Assembly: GCF_000429665.1 (NCBI RefSeq)
Contig: NZ_KE386938.1
Location: 16,678-80,677, forward strand
From: Azovibrio restrictus DSM 23866
Lineage (GTDB): Bacteria > Pseudomonadota > Gammaproteobacteria > Burkholderiales > Rhodocyclaceae
DNA: 64,000 nucleotides
Direction: 5' to 3'
Shown here: in pieces, positions 1-7,288 of the stretch
Layout: each line of letters opens with the position of its first letter
How positions within the stretch are numbered: the stretch's first letter is position 1
Notes under the pieces: generated by a model
The model's database searches: none
The model's input: only the letters and a program-made list of their open reading frames with translations
Told to the model about the DNA's origin: nothing
Made by a program: the position numbers and the translations under genes

Positions 1-89
1 GGTTCCCCCGCGTTCGCGGGGATAGACCCAAAGCTGATCCCACCAGAAGGCAAGACCAGCTGGTTCCCCCGCGTTCGCGGGGATAGGCC
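1..89 (+). CRISPR. Trailer end of a type I-E-like CRISPR array
   Basis: Two copies of a ~28 bp repeat begin at positions 1 and 62, giving a 61 bp period with one complete ~33 bp spacer (29-61). The repeat holds a GC-rich dyad (CCCCGCG-TTC-GCGGGG) followed by GATAGACC, the layout of type I-E repeats. The second copy has one change (GATAGGCC) and is followed by unique sequence, so it is probably the degenerate terminal repeat. The array would then continue to the left, outside the window, with its leader there. No cas gene is visible here. Confidence 0.85.
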
Positions 90-283
90 GCTTGGGGTCG
101 GGTCCGGCTGTAGAAAAGCCAACATTGATTTCGATTCACAACTGAGCGGCAGCTGACTAGCGCATTGCTGCCGGATATACATCGGATGTCAACGACCGCT
201 CAGGCCGAAATTCAGACGGATGACTCCGAAGTTGGCCTGTTTCGGTCTTACAGTGCGCAAGCTCATTTAAATGTTGTGTTTCG
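90..283. other. Non-coding spacer after the CRISPR array
   Basis: No convincing gene or RNA. It separates the last CRISPR repeat from the stop codon of the HGG-motif gene. I found no copy of the tmRNA 3' end here that could mark the far end of the integrated element. Confidence 0.5.
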
Positions 284-601
284 TTAGCAGTCCATGGGCT
301 TCGGTTTTCGTGGCCGCCCGCCCTTGCGGCCATTGACCCGCGCCTGCTCCTTGCCTGCCGCTGTTTTTGGTCCGGTGGATAGGCCGCCATGCAGTTTGCA
401 GCGCCCATTGCTGTAAAGGCTTTTGTGCTTGCATGGCGTTCCTTTGCGCGTCGTGGCCGAGCAGGTAAAGGAACAAAATTCCGGCGAGGAGTGGAATGGA
501 ACCCGGGGGAGCCCGAGTTCCCATCGGACATGCCACTCACTCAGACGCTGCTGCTGTTCGGCCCAAAGTTCCCGGTAACGACGTTGATGTTCGTTGCACA
601 T
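284..601 (-). CDS. Small HGG-x-S-x-GPKT motif protein of a mobile element
   Basis: A basic protein of about 105 residues when started at the ATG at 601, just after the stop of the AlpA-like gene. An in-frame start at 775 is possible but would overlap alpA by more than 160 bp. The C-terminal half holds CSATTRKGTPCK, then CKLHGGLSTGPKT and a lysine/arginine-rich tail. This cysteine pair plus HGG-x-S-x-GPKT arrangement recurs in short proteins next to integrases and phage regulators in proteobacteria (family knowledge). The paired cysteines suggest a small zinc-binding fold. The function is not known. It lies in line with alpA and the integrase and is probably part of the same integrated element. 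Confidence 0.7.
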   Translation of the reverse strand: MCNEHQRRYRELWAEQQQRLSEWHVRWELGLPRVPFHSSPEFCSFTCSATTRKGTPCKHKSLYSNGRCKLHGGLSTGPKTAAGKEQARVNGRKGGRPRKPKPMDC

Positions 602-608
602 AGCCTGC

Positions 609-824
609 TCAGCGCGTTTGCAGCAGGGATCGAATATCTTCGACGCGCCAGACGGTCGTGCGCGGGCCAAGTTTGACCGGGCTCGGGAAGCGGCCGCTTT
701 TGCAGCCTGCCCACCAGCTGGAGCGGCTGACTGGAATGATGGGCGGAACTGGCGGGTTGGCCTTGGGGTTGCCAAGAATCTGGGGTAACCGGAGATAGCC
801 GGTGGCGGGGAGAGGGTTATTCAT
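609..824 (-). CDS. AlpA-family phage/element transcriptional regulator
   Basis: 71 residues. The protein reads GYLRLPQILG near the start, then PVSRSSWWAGCKSGRFPSP and a C-terminal WRVEDIRSLL segment. This is the MerR-like helix-turn-helix of AlpA proteins, which in P4-like elements activate excision and the integrase. It lies downstream of the integrase gene in the same direction, as expected for a small excision/regulatory module. The start is the first methionine. The family call is secure; its actual target here is inference. Confidence 0.85.
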   Translation of the reverse strand: MNNPLPATGYLRLPQILGNPKANPPVPPIIPVSRSSWWAGCKSGRFPSPVKLGPRTTVWRVEDIRSLLQTR

Positions 825-857
825 CGCGTTTTCCTGGACCGTCGTGGTCGTCGTTAG

Positions 858-1160
858 TCACGGATGAATCGTAGAGGGCGAAATTGGACGTTCCGGAGCC
901 GACTTTCCGAAACGCCCAAACGGCCTGTTTACGGGCTCAAAAAAATCGAGAAACAAGGATTGACGCGTAAACCGAGCTAACTCGATTTGGCCTTCAAAAT
1001 CGCACAAATGCGCGGCTTGGTCAGGGTTTCTCCCGAAAAGTATTTGAAGGCGAGCATGAATCATGCGGTCGCGATTCTTGATTGCGGCGGCGCGATTTTT
1101 GGCTGAGCCCTTGGCCGCCACGCGGGCGCGCTTGATCCGGCCGGCCTGATCAAGCGGCAT
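858..1160 (-). CDS. Possible small hypothetical protein downstream of integrase
   Basis: A 100-residue open frame starting 3 bp after the integrase stop codon and reading in the same direction. The N-terminus is rich in Arg/Lys/Ala (GRIKRARVAAKGSAKNRAAA); the rest shows no motif I recognise. The tight spacing to the integrase favours a real gene, but GC-rich DNA opens such frames by chance and no family is recognised. If it is not a gene, the stretch 825-1163 is non-coding and holds only a weak inverted repeat (AAATCGAG / CTCGATTT). Confidence 0.3.
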   Translation of the reverse strand: MPLDQAGRIKRARVAAKGSAKNRAAAIKNRDRMIHARLQILFGRNPDQAAHLCDFEGQIELARFTRQSLFLDFFEPVNRPFGRFGKSAPERPISPSTIHP

Positions 1161-1163
1161 GCC

Positions 1164-2375
1164 TCAGGCGGCGCTAGTGATGCTGATGATCTCCGCTCCG
1201 GCTTTCAGCTTGTCGAGATAATCCGCCCACAGCTGCATCATTGCCTTGCGCTCTTGCAGGAATTTGGTGCGGTTGTAGGCCGTCCCCAAGGCATCCGGTA
1301 CCTTGTGCGCCAGCTGGTGTTCGATCACTTCCGGCTTCTGGTGCAGTTCCTCGTGCAGGATCGTTCGCGCCATTGCCCGGAAACCGTGGCCGGTGATTTC
1401 GGTTTTGGTGTCGTACCCCATCCGGCGCAGTGCGGCATTAACGGCTGCTTCGCTCATGGATTTTTGCGGGTCGCGCCCCGGAAACACATGCTTGCCGTGA
1501 CCGGTCAGCGCCTGCAGGTCTTTGAGGATTGCCAAGGCTTGCGTTGCTAGAGGCACGGAATGTTCCGTATTGGTCTTGGTGACGAAGTAGCGCCATTCCG
1601 CCCTGTCCAGATCAAAATCCGCCCACAGCGCCTTGCGCAACTCGCCGGGGCGCACGAAAAGCAAAGGGGCAAGCAGCAGCGCCGAGCGGACAACGAAGGT
1701 GCCTTTGAAACCATCGATGGCTCTGAGCAATTCCGCCACCTTGGCTGGTTCGGTGATGCTGGCGAAGTTCTTCTCCCGTGCTGGCGGCAATGCTCCACGC
1801 AAATCGGGGCAGGGGTCACGGTCTGCGCGCCCGGTGGCAATGGCGTAGCGCATTACTTGGGAGATATTGCCTTTTGCGCGATGAGCCGTATCGAGGGTGC
1901 CGCGATTCTCGATACGACGCAGAACATCTAGTATCTGTGGGGCGCTGATTTCAGCAATCGGTTTGCTGCCGAGCCAAGGAAAGACATCGTTTTCCAATCG
2001 CTTGATGATTTTATCGGCGTGATTGGAGACCCAAGTTTCCCGGTTTTTCTCAAACCATTCGCGAGCGATTACCTCGAAGCTGTTCGCGGCACGCATGACC
2101 GTGGCAGCCTTGACGGCTTTGCGGTTCTCACCGGGATCGACACCTGCCGCCAACAGTTTGCGGGCTTCGTCCCGTTTTCCGCGCGCCTCTTTCAAGCCAA
2201 CGTCAGGATACACCCCGTGGGCGAGCAGCTTTTCCTTGCCGTCAAAGCGGTATTTCTGGCGCCAGTACTTGGTGCCGTTCGGATTAATGAGCAGGAACAA
2301 ACCTTTCTCATCGGCCATCTTGATCGGTTTGTCGGCCGGCTTGGCATTGCGCACAGCGGTGTCGGTTAGAGCCAT
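1164..2375 (-). CDS. P4-type tyrosine integrase (DUF4102 arm domain)
   Basis: 403 residues from the ATG at 2375; an upstream in-frame start (2444) adds residues not seen in the family. The N-terminus MALTDTAVRNAKPADKP followed by DEKGLFLLINPNGTKYWRQKY is the DUF4102 arm-binding domain. The C-terminal catalytic domain shows PGELRKALWADFD (first Arg), HGFRAMARTILHE (the H-x-x-R box) and GTAYNRTKF (catalytic Tyr). Such integrases recombine a site in a tRNA or tmRNA 3' end. Here the gene starts 165 bp from the 3' end of ssrA, so ssrA is the likely attachment site. The protein looks complete. Confidence 0.95.
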   Translation of the reverse strand: MALTDTAVRNAKPADKPIKMADEKGLFLLINPNGTKYWRQKYRFDGKEKLLAHGVYPDVGLKEARGKRDEARKLLAAGVDPGENRKAVKAATVMRAANSFEVIAREWFEKNRETWVSNHADKIIKRLENDVFPWLGSKPIAEISAPQILDVLRRIENRGTLDTAHRAKGNISQVMRYAIATGRADRDPCPDLRGALPPAREKNFASITEPAKVAELLRAIDGFKGTFVVRSALLLAPLLFVRPGELRKALWADFDLDRAEWRYFVTKTNTEHSVPLATQALAILKDLQALTGHGKHVFPGRDPQKSMSEAAVNAALRRMGYDTKTEITGHGFRAMARTILHEELHQKPEVIEHQLAHKVPDALGTAYNRTKFLQERKAMMQLWADYLDKLKAGAEIISITSAA

Positions 2376-2471
2376 TGGGGGTACCTCTATCAGGAACTTC
2401 GTCGCATACCCCCTGTTATACCCCCATGTACCCCCGGTTTTCAATACTACCTATTGGACAACGTTGGACGC

Positions 2472-2514
2472 AAAAAAGGCCGGAAACCTCGATTTCTCTT
2501 GGTTTTTCGGCCTT
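2472..2514 (-). terminator. Rho-independent terminator downstream of tmRNA
   Basis: Read on the minus strand, GGCCGAAAAACC pairs imperfectly with GGTTTCCGGCC across a ~12 nt loop and is followed by a run of six T. It lies 26 bp past the tmRNA 3' end and should end ssrA transcription before the integrase gene. Confidence 0.75.
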
Positions 2515-2539
2515 CGTTGCACGACTTAATACAAGTATA

Positions 2540-2903
2540 TGGTGGAGGCGGGGGGGATCGAACCCCCGTCCGCAAGCACTCTACAACGCGATCTACATGC
2601 TTAGTCCGGTCATTTGGGTTTTAGTCCTTGCACGCCGGCCGAACAGGCTTGTCTCAGACGATCTGCTAGATTTTCGTGTCCGATCACGCAGCGGAACCGG
2701 ACCTTATCTGCTGTAAATGACTCTGCTGCTGGGTTGCCCCAGCCCGGCCCATCAGAAAACCGGTGCAGAGCTAGCCGGGTTTAAGCGGCCAGAGCGTAAC
2801 GCTCGTCGTTGGCGTTTATAGATTGCCAGTGGTTTTACGAGGTAACTGTACCTCGGCATGCACAACGCTGCTTTGCAACCCACGTCGAAGCCAGGTCGCC
2901 CCC
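2540..2903 (-). ncRNA. ssrA: tmRNA (transfer-messenger RNA)
   Basis: The minus strand starts GGGGGCGACCTGGCTTCGACG and ends with a T-arm-like GGTTCGATCCCCCCCGCCTCC then ACCA. GGGGGCG pairs with CGCCTCC to form the 7 bp acceptor stem. The internal reading frame, read by the resumed ribosome, is GCC AAC GAC GAG CGT TAC GCT CTG GCC GCT TAA, giving the proteolysis tag ANDERYALAA. This matches betaproteobacterial tags. The RNA (364 nt) rescues stalled ribosomes together with SmpB. Its 3' end faces the integrase gene and is the probable attB/attL of the integrated element. Confidence 0.97.
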
Positions 2904-2973
2904 GTTGTGAAGGCTCAGATGGTAGCAGAAGCTGAAAGTTCAAGGGGAAATGTATTTCTGGCCGGCAGTGGTA

Positions 2974-3044
2974 CTGATCTACATCATCGGCAGTTGACCT
3001 AGATCATCCCACGCCGCCCGGGGCGCCCCCTAGAATGCGGCCCG
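2974..3044 (+). promoter_or_regulatory. Tandem FNR/DNR-type boxes and -10 element of the copper cluster
   Basis: Two sites 20 bp apart resemble the FNR-family consensus TTGAT-N4-ATCAA: CTGATCTACATCAT (2974-2987) and TTGACCTAGATCAT (2994-3007). A -10-like TAGAAT lies at 3031-3036, predicting a transcript start near 3043. The centre of the second box is then at about -42, the class II position for FNR activation. This suggests induction by low oxygen or nitrogen oxides. The regulator could be a general FNR homologue or the Crp/Fnr-family protein encoded at 5663. The predicted start is only about 2 nt from the ATG at 3045, which would give a leaderless message. Confidence 0.7.
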
Positions 3045-3446
3045 ATGCTGCCCGAACTCCATTCCCTCCGCTGCCACCCGCGCCTGTCCGCCTTCCTGGC
3101 GTTGCTGGCCCTGTGCCTGCAGCTGGTGGCGACCGGGATCGGCACGGTCCATGCAGCCGAGCGGCTGGCCAACAGCAGTGGCGCCATCGAGATCTGTACT
3201 CCGGCCGGCATCGTCCGCATCACCGCCGACGGTACCGAATATCCGACCACCCAGCCCGGGGGCCAGCAATGCCCCTTCTGTGCTGCCGCAGCAGGCTCCC
3301 CGCCTCTGCTGGCCGTGGCCCTGTCCTTCTTCGTTTCCGGCTCGGCTCCGGCCGACTACTCCCCCCAGGCACCGGCAGACCTGCCGCCGGCTGCCCCTGA
3401 CCAGCGTCACGCCCCCAACCGGGCTCCTCCCGCCTTCTTCGCCTGA
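3045..3446 (+). CDS. DUF2946-family cysteine-containing protein (copy 1)
   Basis: 133 residues. An N-terminal hydrophobic helix (about residues 16-38, ending VHAAE) acts as a signal or anchor. It is followed by EICTPAGIVRI (Cys51), then CPFC (Cys76/Cys79), a second hydrophobic stretch and a Pro-rich tail with APDQRHAP. The ICT-x-G plus CP-x-C layout is that of DUF2946 proteins, which are often found beside copper receptors (family knowledge). A paralogue at 16376 keeps the same motifs and the same APDQRHAP tail. A role in periplasmic copper binding or relay is inference. It is the first gene of the cluster, and the only plausible start leaves almost no leader after the predicted promoter. Confidence 0.8.
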   Translation: MLPELHSLRCHPRLSAFLALLALCLQLVATGIGTVHAAERLANSSGAIEICTPAGIVRITADGTEYPTTQPGGQQCPFCAAAAGSPPLLAVALSFFVSGSAPADYSPQAPADLPPAAPDQRHAPNRAPPAFFA

Positions 3447-3539
3447 TCCATTTCCTTGGTGCGCGGCGGCCTCCGGCCCTGCGTAGTTGCCTGCCATGGT
3501 CGCCCCATGTCTGGCGCCTGTCCCGCGAAGAAAGTTTTC

Positions 3540-5612
3540 ATGAAGACCTGTCGTCCCACGGCTCTGGGCCTTGCCCTGGCCGCTGCCTTTCCCTTCAACC
3601 TCCTGGCCCAGGAGACCCTGGACCCCGTCGTGGTCACCGCGCCGCCCATGAGCGCGCCCCTGGAGGTCAGCTTCGATCCCCGGGCGCCCCAGCAGCCCCT
3701 GCCCGCTAATGACGGGGCCAGCCTGCTGAAGACCGTGCCGGGCATGAACGTGATCCGCAAGGGCGGCACCGACGGGGACCCCATGTTCCGGGGCATGGCG
3801 GCCTCCCGCCTGAACATCCTGCTGGACGGGGAGCAGATTCTCGGCGGCTGCGGCATGCGCATGGACCCGCCCACCGCCTACGTGTTTCCCGACAGCTACG
3901 ACCGGGTCACCCTGCTGAAGGGGCCCCAGAGCGTCACCCACGGCCCCGGTGCCTCGGCCGGCACCGTGCTGTTCGAGCGCCAGCCCACCTACTTTAGCGA
4001 ACCCGGCTGGCAGGTGAAGGGCGCCCTGACCGGCGCCAGCTTCGGCCGGCACGAGGAGTTCATGGACGTGAAGGGGGGCACCACCCTGGGTTACGTCCAG
4101 GGCATCCTCACCCACGACCAGTCCGACGATTACGAGGACGGGGATGGCAACACCGTGCATTCCCGCTACAAGCGTCACAGCGCCACCGCCATCCTGGGGG
4201 TGACGCCGGACAAGGACACCCGCCTGGAATTCTCGGCCATCCGCAGCGACGGGGAAGCCGCCTACGCCGACCGGAGCATGGACGGCAGCAAGTTCGACCG
4301 GACCAACTACGGACTCAAGTTCGAGAAGGAACGCATGGGCGGCCTGCTCGACAAGGTGGAAGCCCAGGTCTACTACAACTACGTGGACCACGTGATGGAC
4401 AACTACAGCCTGCGCAAGCGGGCTGCCAGCACCATGGCCATGGCCAGCAACCCGGACCGCAAGACCACCGGGGGCCGCCTGGCCTTCACCCTGCTGCCCT
4501 CCGCCAGCACCCAGCTGATCCTGGGGGCGGACCAGCAGACCAACATCCACACCCTGCGCAAGAGCGGCACCGGCGGCGAATTCGTCAGCTCCTACCAGGA
4601 CCAGCAGCGCAGCGAGGACGCCCGCTTCGAGAACTACGGCCTGTTCGCCGAACTGACCCAGCAGCTGGGCAGCGCCGGCCGGGTGGTGGCCGGCCTGCGC
4701 AGCGACCAGTGGGAAGCCTGGGACAAGCGCCGCAACATCAGCATCGGCATGGCCAGCCGGGCCAACCCCACGGCCGGGGAAAAGCGGGACGAAACCCTCA
4801 CCAGCGGCTTTGCCCGTTACGAACACGACCTCTCCCCGGCCAGCACCGCCTACCTTGGCCTGGGCCACAGCGAGCGGGCCCCCGACTACTGGGAGCTGTT
4901 CAATAAGGAAGCCGCCGCCAGCAACAACAGCAGCAGCCTCTCGGTGTTCAAGCAGGCCGCCCCGGAAAAGACCAACCAGCTGGACCTGGGCCTGACCTGG
5001 AAATCCGGCCCCGTGCAGGCCTTCGTCTCGGCCTTCTACAACCGGATCGACGACTACCTGCTGGTGCAGAGCAACTACGTCAAGCCGGCCCTGATGGGAA
5101 CCGGCACCCGGACCACCACCGTGGTGCGCAACGTGGACGCCACCACCTGGGGCGGCGAAGCCGGCATCAACTACGCCTTCAACGCCCAGTGGAAGGGCCT
5201 CGCCAGCATCGCCTGGGTGCACGGGGAAAACGACACGGACGGCCACGCCCTGGGCCAGATGCCGCCCCTGGAAGGCCGTTTCGGGCTGGACTGGGACAAC
5301 GGCAGGTGGTCCGCCGGCGCCCTGCTGCGGCTGGTGGCCCGGCAGGACCGCTACGCCCTGTACGAAGGCAACATCGTCGGCCAGGACCTGGGGGAAACCG
5401 GCGGCTTCGGGGTGTTCTCCGTAAACGGCGGCTACCGCTGGAACAAGGGCACCCGCATCACCTTCGGGGTGGACAACCTGTTCGACAAGACCTACGCGGA
5501 ATCCATCAGCCGTAGCGGCGCATCGGTGGCCATCCTGGGCTACGAGCCCATCACCCGGGTAAACGAACCGGGCCGGAGCTTCTGGCTCAAGGCCCAGATC
5601 GCCCTGGACTGA
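3540..5612 (+). CDS. oprC: TonB-dependent copper receptor, OprC/NosA type
   Basis: 690 residues from the ATG at 3540, which gives a clean signal peptide (to about residue 24) followed by a TonB box LDPVVVTA (27-34), a plug and a 22-strand barrel. OprC of Pseudomonas binds copper through a CxxxM and an HxM motif. Both are present: Cys104-x3-Met108 in GGCGMRMDP and His284-x-Met286 in DHVMDNY. This makes copper the likely substrate rather than a siderophore. The barrel ends on an aromatic-rich strand (SFWLKAQIALD). The related NosA was found through its need in N2O reductase assembly. It follows a DUF2946 gene, as is common for this receptor, and sits under the FNR-type promoter at 2974. Confidence 0.93.
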   Translation: MKTCRPTALGLALAAAFPFNLLAQETLDPVVVTAPPMSAPLEVSFDPRAPQQPLPANDGASLLKTVPGMNVIRKGGTDGDPMFRGMAASRLNILLDGEQILGGCGMRMDPPTAYVFPDSYDRVTLLKGPQSVTHGPGASAGTVLFERQPTYFSEPGWQVKGALTGASFGRHEEFMDVKGGTTLGYVQGILTHDQSDDYEDGDGNTVHSRYKRHSATAILGVTPDKDTRLEFSAIRSDGEAAYADRSMDGSKFDRTNYGLKFEKERMGGLLDKVEAQVYYNYVDHVMDNYSLRKRAASTMAMASNPDRKTTGGRLAFTLLPSASTQLILGADQQTNIHTLRKSGTGGEFVSSYQDQQRSEDARFENYGLFAELTQQLGSAGRVVAGLRSDQWEAWDKRRNISIGMASRANPTAGEKRDETLTSGFARYEHDLSPASTAYLGLGHSERAPDYWELFNKEAAASNNSSSLSVFKQAAPEKTNQLDLGLTWKSGPVQAFVSAFYNRIDDYLLVQSNYVKPALMGTGTRTTTVVRNVDATTWGGEAGINYAFNAQWKGLASIAWVHGENDTDGHALGQMPPLEGRFGLDWDNGRWSAGALLRLVARQDRYALYEGNIVGQDLGETGGFGVFSVNGGYRWNKGTRITFGVDNLFDKTYAESISRSGASVAILGYEPITRVNEPGRSFWLKAQIALD

Positions 5613-5662
5613 AACCAACCCGCCCCCGCCCGCGGCGGGGGTCAGATCAGAAGGAGCCTGTC

Positions 5663-6196
5663 ATGGGCAAGACCATCTTCAAGGCAGGGGAACGCATCTA
5701 CGCCGCCGGGGCCCCCGGACTCGCCTGGCGGGTCCAGTCCGGCTCGGTGCGTCTGGACCGGATCATCCCCGACGGGGACCCCATGTTCGCCAACCTGGCC
5801 GTGGAAGGGGACATCATCGGAGCGGAAACCCTGATGTTCCAGCACTACACCTTCGAGGCCACGGCCCTGGCCGACTGCGTCCTGGTGCCCTGGCCAGAGG
5901 GCGAAGCCGCCCCGGCAGGGGAATCCCTGCTGGCCGCCCTGACCACCAGCGAAACCCGGGCCGCCGACGTGGTGGCCTTGCGCTGCGGCCAGGCCATGGA
6001 ACGGGTCACCCGCCTGCTCTCCCTGCTCACCGGCGGACGCGAGCCCCAGCTGGCCAGCATGCCCCTGCCCTCCCGGCGGGACATGGCGGAAATCACCGCC
6101 CTCACCACCGAAACCGTGTCCCGGGTCGTCAGCCAGCTGCGCCGGGCCGGCATCCTCCCGGCCCATGAAAAACGGGGCCGGCCCAGCAAGTCCTGA
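5663..6196 (+). CDS. Crp/Fnr-family transcriptional regulator
   Basis: 177 residues with an AGAAGGAG ribosome site 10 bp upstream. The N-terminal half is a short cNMP-binding-like beta fold (AGERIYAAGAPG, then GSVRLDRIIPDGDP and EGDIIGAETL). The C-terminal half is a Crp-type winged helix with SRRDMAEITALTTETVSRVVSQLRRAG as the recognition region. There is no N-terminal four-cysteine cluster, so it is not an iron-sulfur FNR; the effector is unknown. It is shorter than typical Crp (about 210). It follows the copper receptor by 50 bp and is the best local candidate regulator of the cluster. Confidence 0.85.
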   Translation: MGKTIFKAGERIYAAGAPGLAWRVQSGSVRLDRIIPDGDPMFANLAVEGDIIGAETLMFQHYTFEATALADCVLVPWPEGEAAPAGESLLAALTTSETRAADVVALRCGQAMERVTRLLSLLTGGREPQLASMPLPSRRDMAEITALTTETVSRVVSQLRRAGILPAHEKRGRPSKS

Positions 6197-6222
6197 AACC
6201 CTCATCCTGCAAGGAGCATCCC

Positions 6223-6399
6223 ATGGAAAAGGAACAGCAATCCCCGGTCAGCAATGAAATGCCCGCCCTGCTGCTGGGCGCCGGCTTCGCCCTCGCCTCC
6301 CTGATCCTGGTGCCGGCCCTGGCCCAGCGGGTAGGCCTGGGCTCCAGCGTCACCATCGCCCTGCGGGCCGCGCTGATGCGGGCGGCAGGCCGCCTCTGA
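6223..6399 (+). CDS. 58-residue single-pass membrane protein
   Basis: A short gene with a strong ribosome site (AAGGAG, 6 bp before the ATG) that exactly fills the gap between the regulator and the Sco gene; its stop is 2 bp from the next start. The protein has a charged N-terminus (MEKEQQSPVSNEM), a hydrophobic helix at about residues 14-34 (ALLLGAGFALASLILVPAL) and a basic, amphipathic tail (ALRAALMRAAGRL). No family is recognised. The spacing and ribosome site make it likely to be translated; it may be a small subunit or anchor for the copper proteins around it. Confidence 0.7.
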   Translation: MEKEQQSPVSNEMPALLLGAGFALASLILVPALAQRVGLGSSVTIALRAALMRAAGRL

Positions 6400-6401
6400 A
6401 C

Positions 6402-7010
6402 ATGGCCGGCAGCTTCCCCCTGGCGGGCCTCGCCCGGCTGCTCTGGCTGAGTGCCCTGCTGGCCCTGCTCGCCGGCTGCGACGCCAGTCCCCCGGCCGAG
6501 CGGCTGGCGGACGCCCTGTGGGCCGAACCGGCCGGGCTGGTGCTGACTTCCAGCCAGGGCCCCCAGCCCCTCGACAGCCTCAAGGGCAAGGTGCTGCTGG
6601 TGTCCTTCGGCTACACCCACTGCCCCGATGTCTGCCCGGCCAACCTGGGCGCCTCGGCCCAGGCGGTGACCCGCCTCAGCCCGGCGGAGCGGGAGCGGGT
6701 CCGCTTCCTGATGGTGGCCGTGGACCCGGCCCGGGATACCGCCGCCGCCATGGCCCAGTACCTGGCCTTCTTCCACCCGGACATGCTCGGCCTGGTGGCG
6801 CCGCCGGAACAGCTGGCCCGCATCGCCAAGGCCTTCAAGGCCATCTACATCGTCGGCCAGCCGGGGCAGAACGGGGAATACGCGGTGGACCACAGCGCCC
6901 AGACCTGGCTGCTCAACAGCCGCGGAGAGCTGGTGCGCAGCCTGGATTTCGGCACGCCCACGGAAGACATCCTCGCCGCCCTCAGGAAGCAGCTGGGGAG
7001 CCCATCATGA
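6402..7010 (+). CDS. SCO1/SenC-family copper chaperone lipoprotein
   Basis: 202 residues. A lipobox LLAGC places the lipidated cysteine at residue 26. The thioredoxin-like fold carries the Sco copper site: CPDVCP (Cys74, Cys78) and the distal His164 in VDHSAQTWL. Sco proteins deliver copper to, or reduce the CuA thiols of, haem-copper oxidases and N2O reductase. The anchor puts it on the periplasmic face of a membrane. Its stop overlaps the next start (ATGA), so it is translationally coupled to the following gene. The family call is firm; the client enzyme is not encoded in this window. Confidence 0.93.
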   Translation: MAGSFPLAGLARLLWLSALLALLAGCDASPPAERLADALWAEPAGLVLTSSQGPQPLDSLKGKVLLVSFGYTHCPDVCPANLGASAQAVTRLSPAERERVRFLMVAVDPARDTAAAMAQYLAFFHPDMLGLVAPPEQLARIAKAFKAIYIVGQPGQNGEYAVDHSAQTWLLNSRGELVRSLDFGTPTEDILAALRKQLGSPS

Positions 7011-7288
7011 GCCTGCGCCCCTCCACCCTGGCCCTGGGCGGCCTGGCCCTGGGGCTGGCGGGCCTCCTCGCCACCTGGGCCGAAGCCGGGCTGCAGGCCC
7101 AAGCGCCGGACCCCGGGACCCCGGCCCTGGTGCGGGAGCTGGGGCTCACCGACCCGGCCCTGTTCACCGAGGCCCGCTACACCCGCCACCTGGCCCTGAG
7201 CGACCGGCACGCCCCCTTCCAGGATCACCCCCTGGGCTTCGACCATTTCCCCAGCGCCTCCCTGGTGGCGCCGCCCCGCCATGACTGA
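7007..7288 (+). CDS. 93-residue exported protein of unknown function
   Basis: Starts inside the sco stop codon (ATGA overlap) and ends overlapping the permease gene by 8 bp, so it lies in the middle of a translationally coupled operon. A hydrophobic N-terminal segment (residues 8-24) looks like a signal peptide or anchor. The remainder is polar with a histidine-bearing C-terminal half (RYTRHLALSDRHAP, DHPLGFDHF). There are no cysteines. No family is recognised. The histidine content fits a metal-binding or ABC-associated periplasmic role, which is inference only. Confidence 0.65.
   Translation: MSLRPSTLALGGLALGLAGLLATWAEAGLQAQAPDPGTPALVRELGLTDPALFTEARYTRHLALSDRHAPFQDHPLGFDHFPSASLVAPPRHD

Noticed and set aside
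1..100. cas genes next to the CRISPR repeats
   Set aside because: None in the window; the array runs off the left edge.
90..1160. Second attachment site (copy of the ssrA 3' end)
   Set aside because: Read through for the GGTGGAGGCGGGGGG-type end and its complement; none found.
3407..3874. Other short frames around the DUF2946-oprC junction
   Set aside because: No ribosome site, no motif, and they overlap the signal peptide region of the receptor.
3030..5618. Long minus-strand frame (862 codons) opposite the copper receptor
   Set aside because: Low-complexity Gly/Val/His-rich product without motifs; a mirror frame caused by GC-rich third positions of a convincing gene. The same applies to frames opposite the ATPase (12.4-14.4 kb), cydDC (31.0-33.1 kb), yidC/mnmE (39.2-41.6 kb), gyrB (45.0-47.2 kb) and the P2-type ATPase (56.7-58.8 kb).
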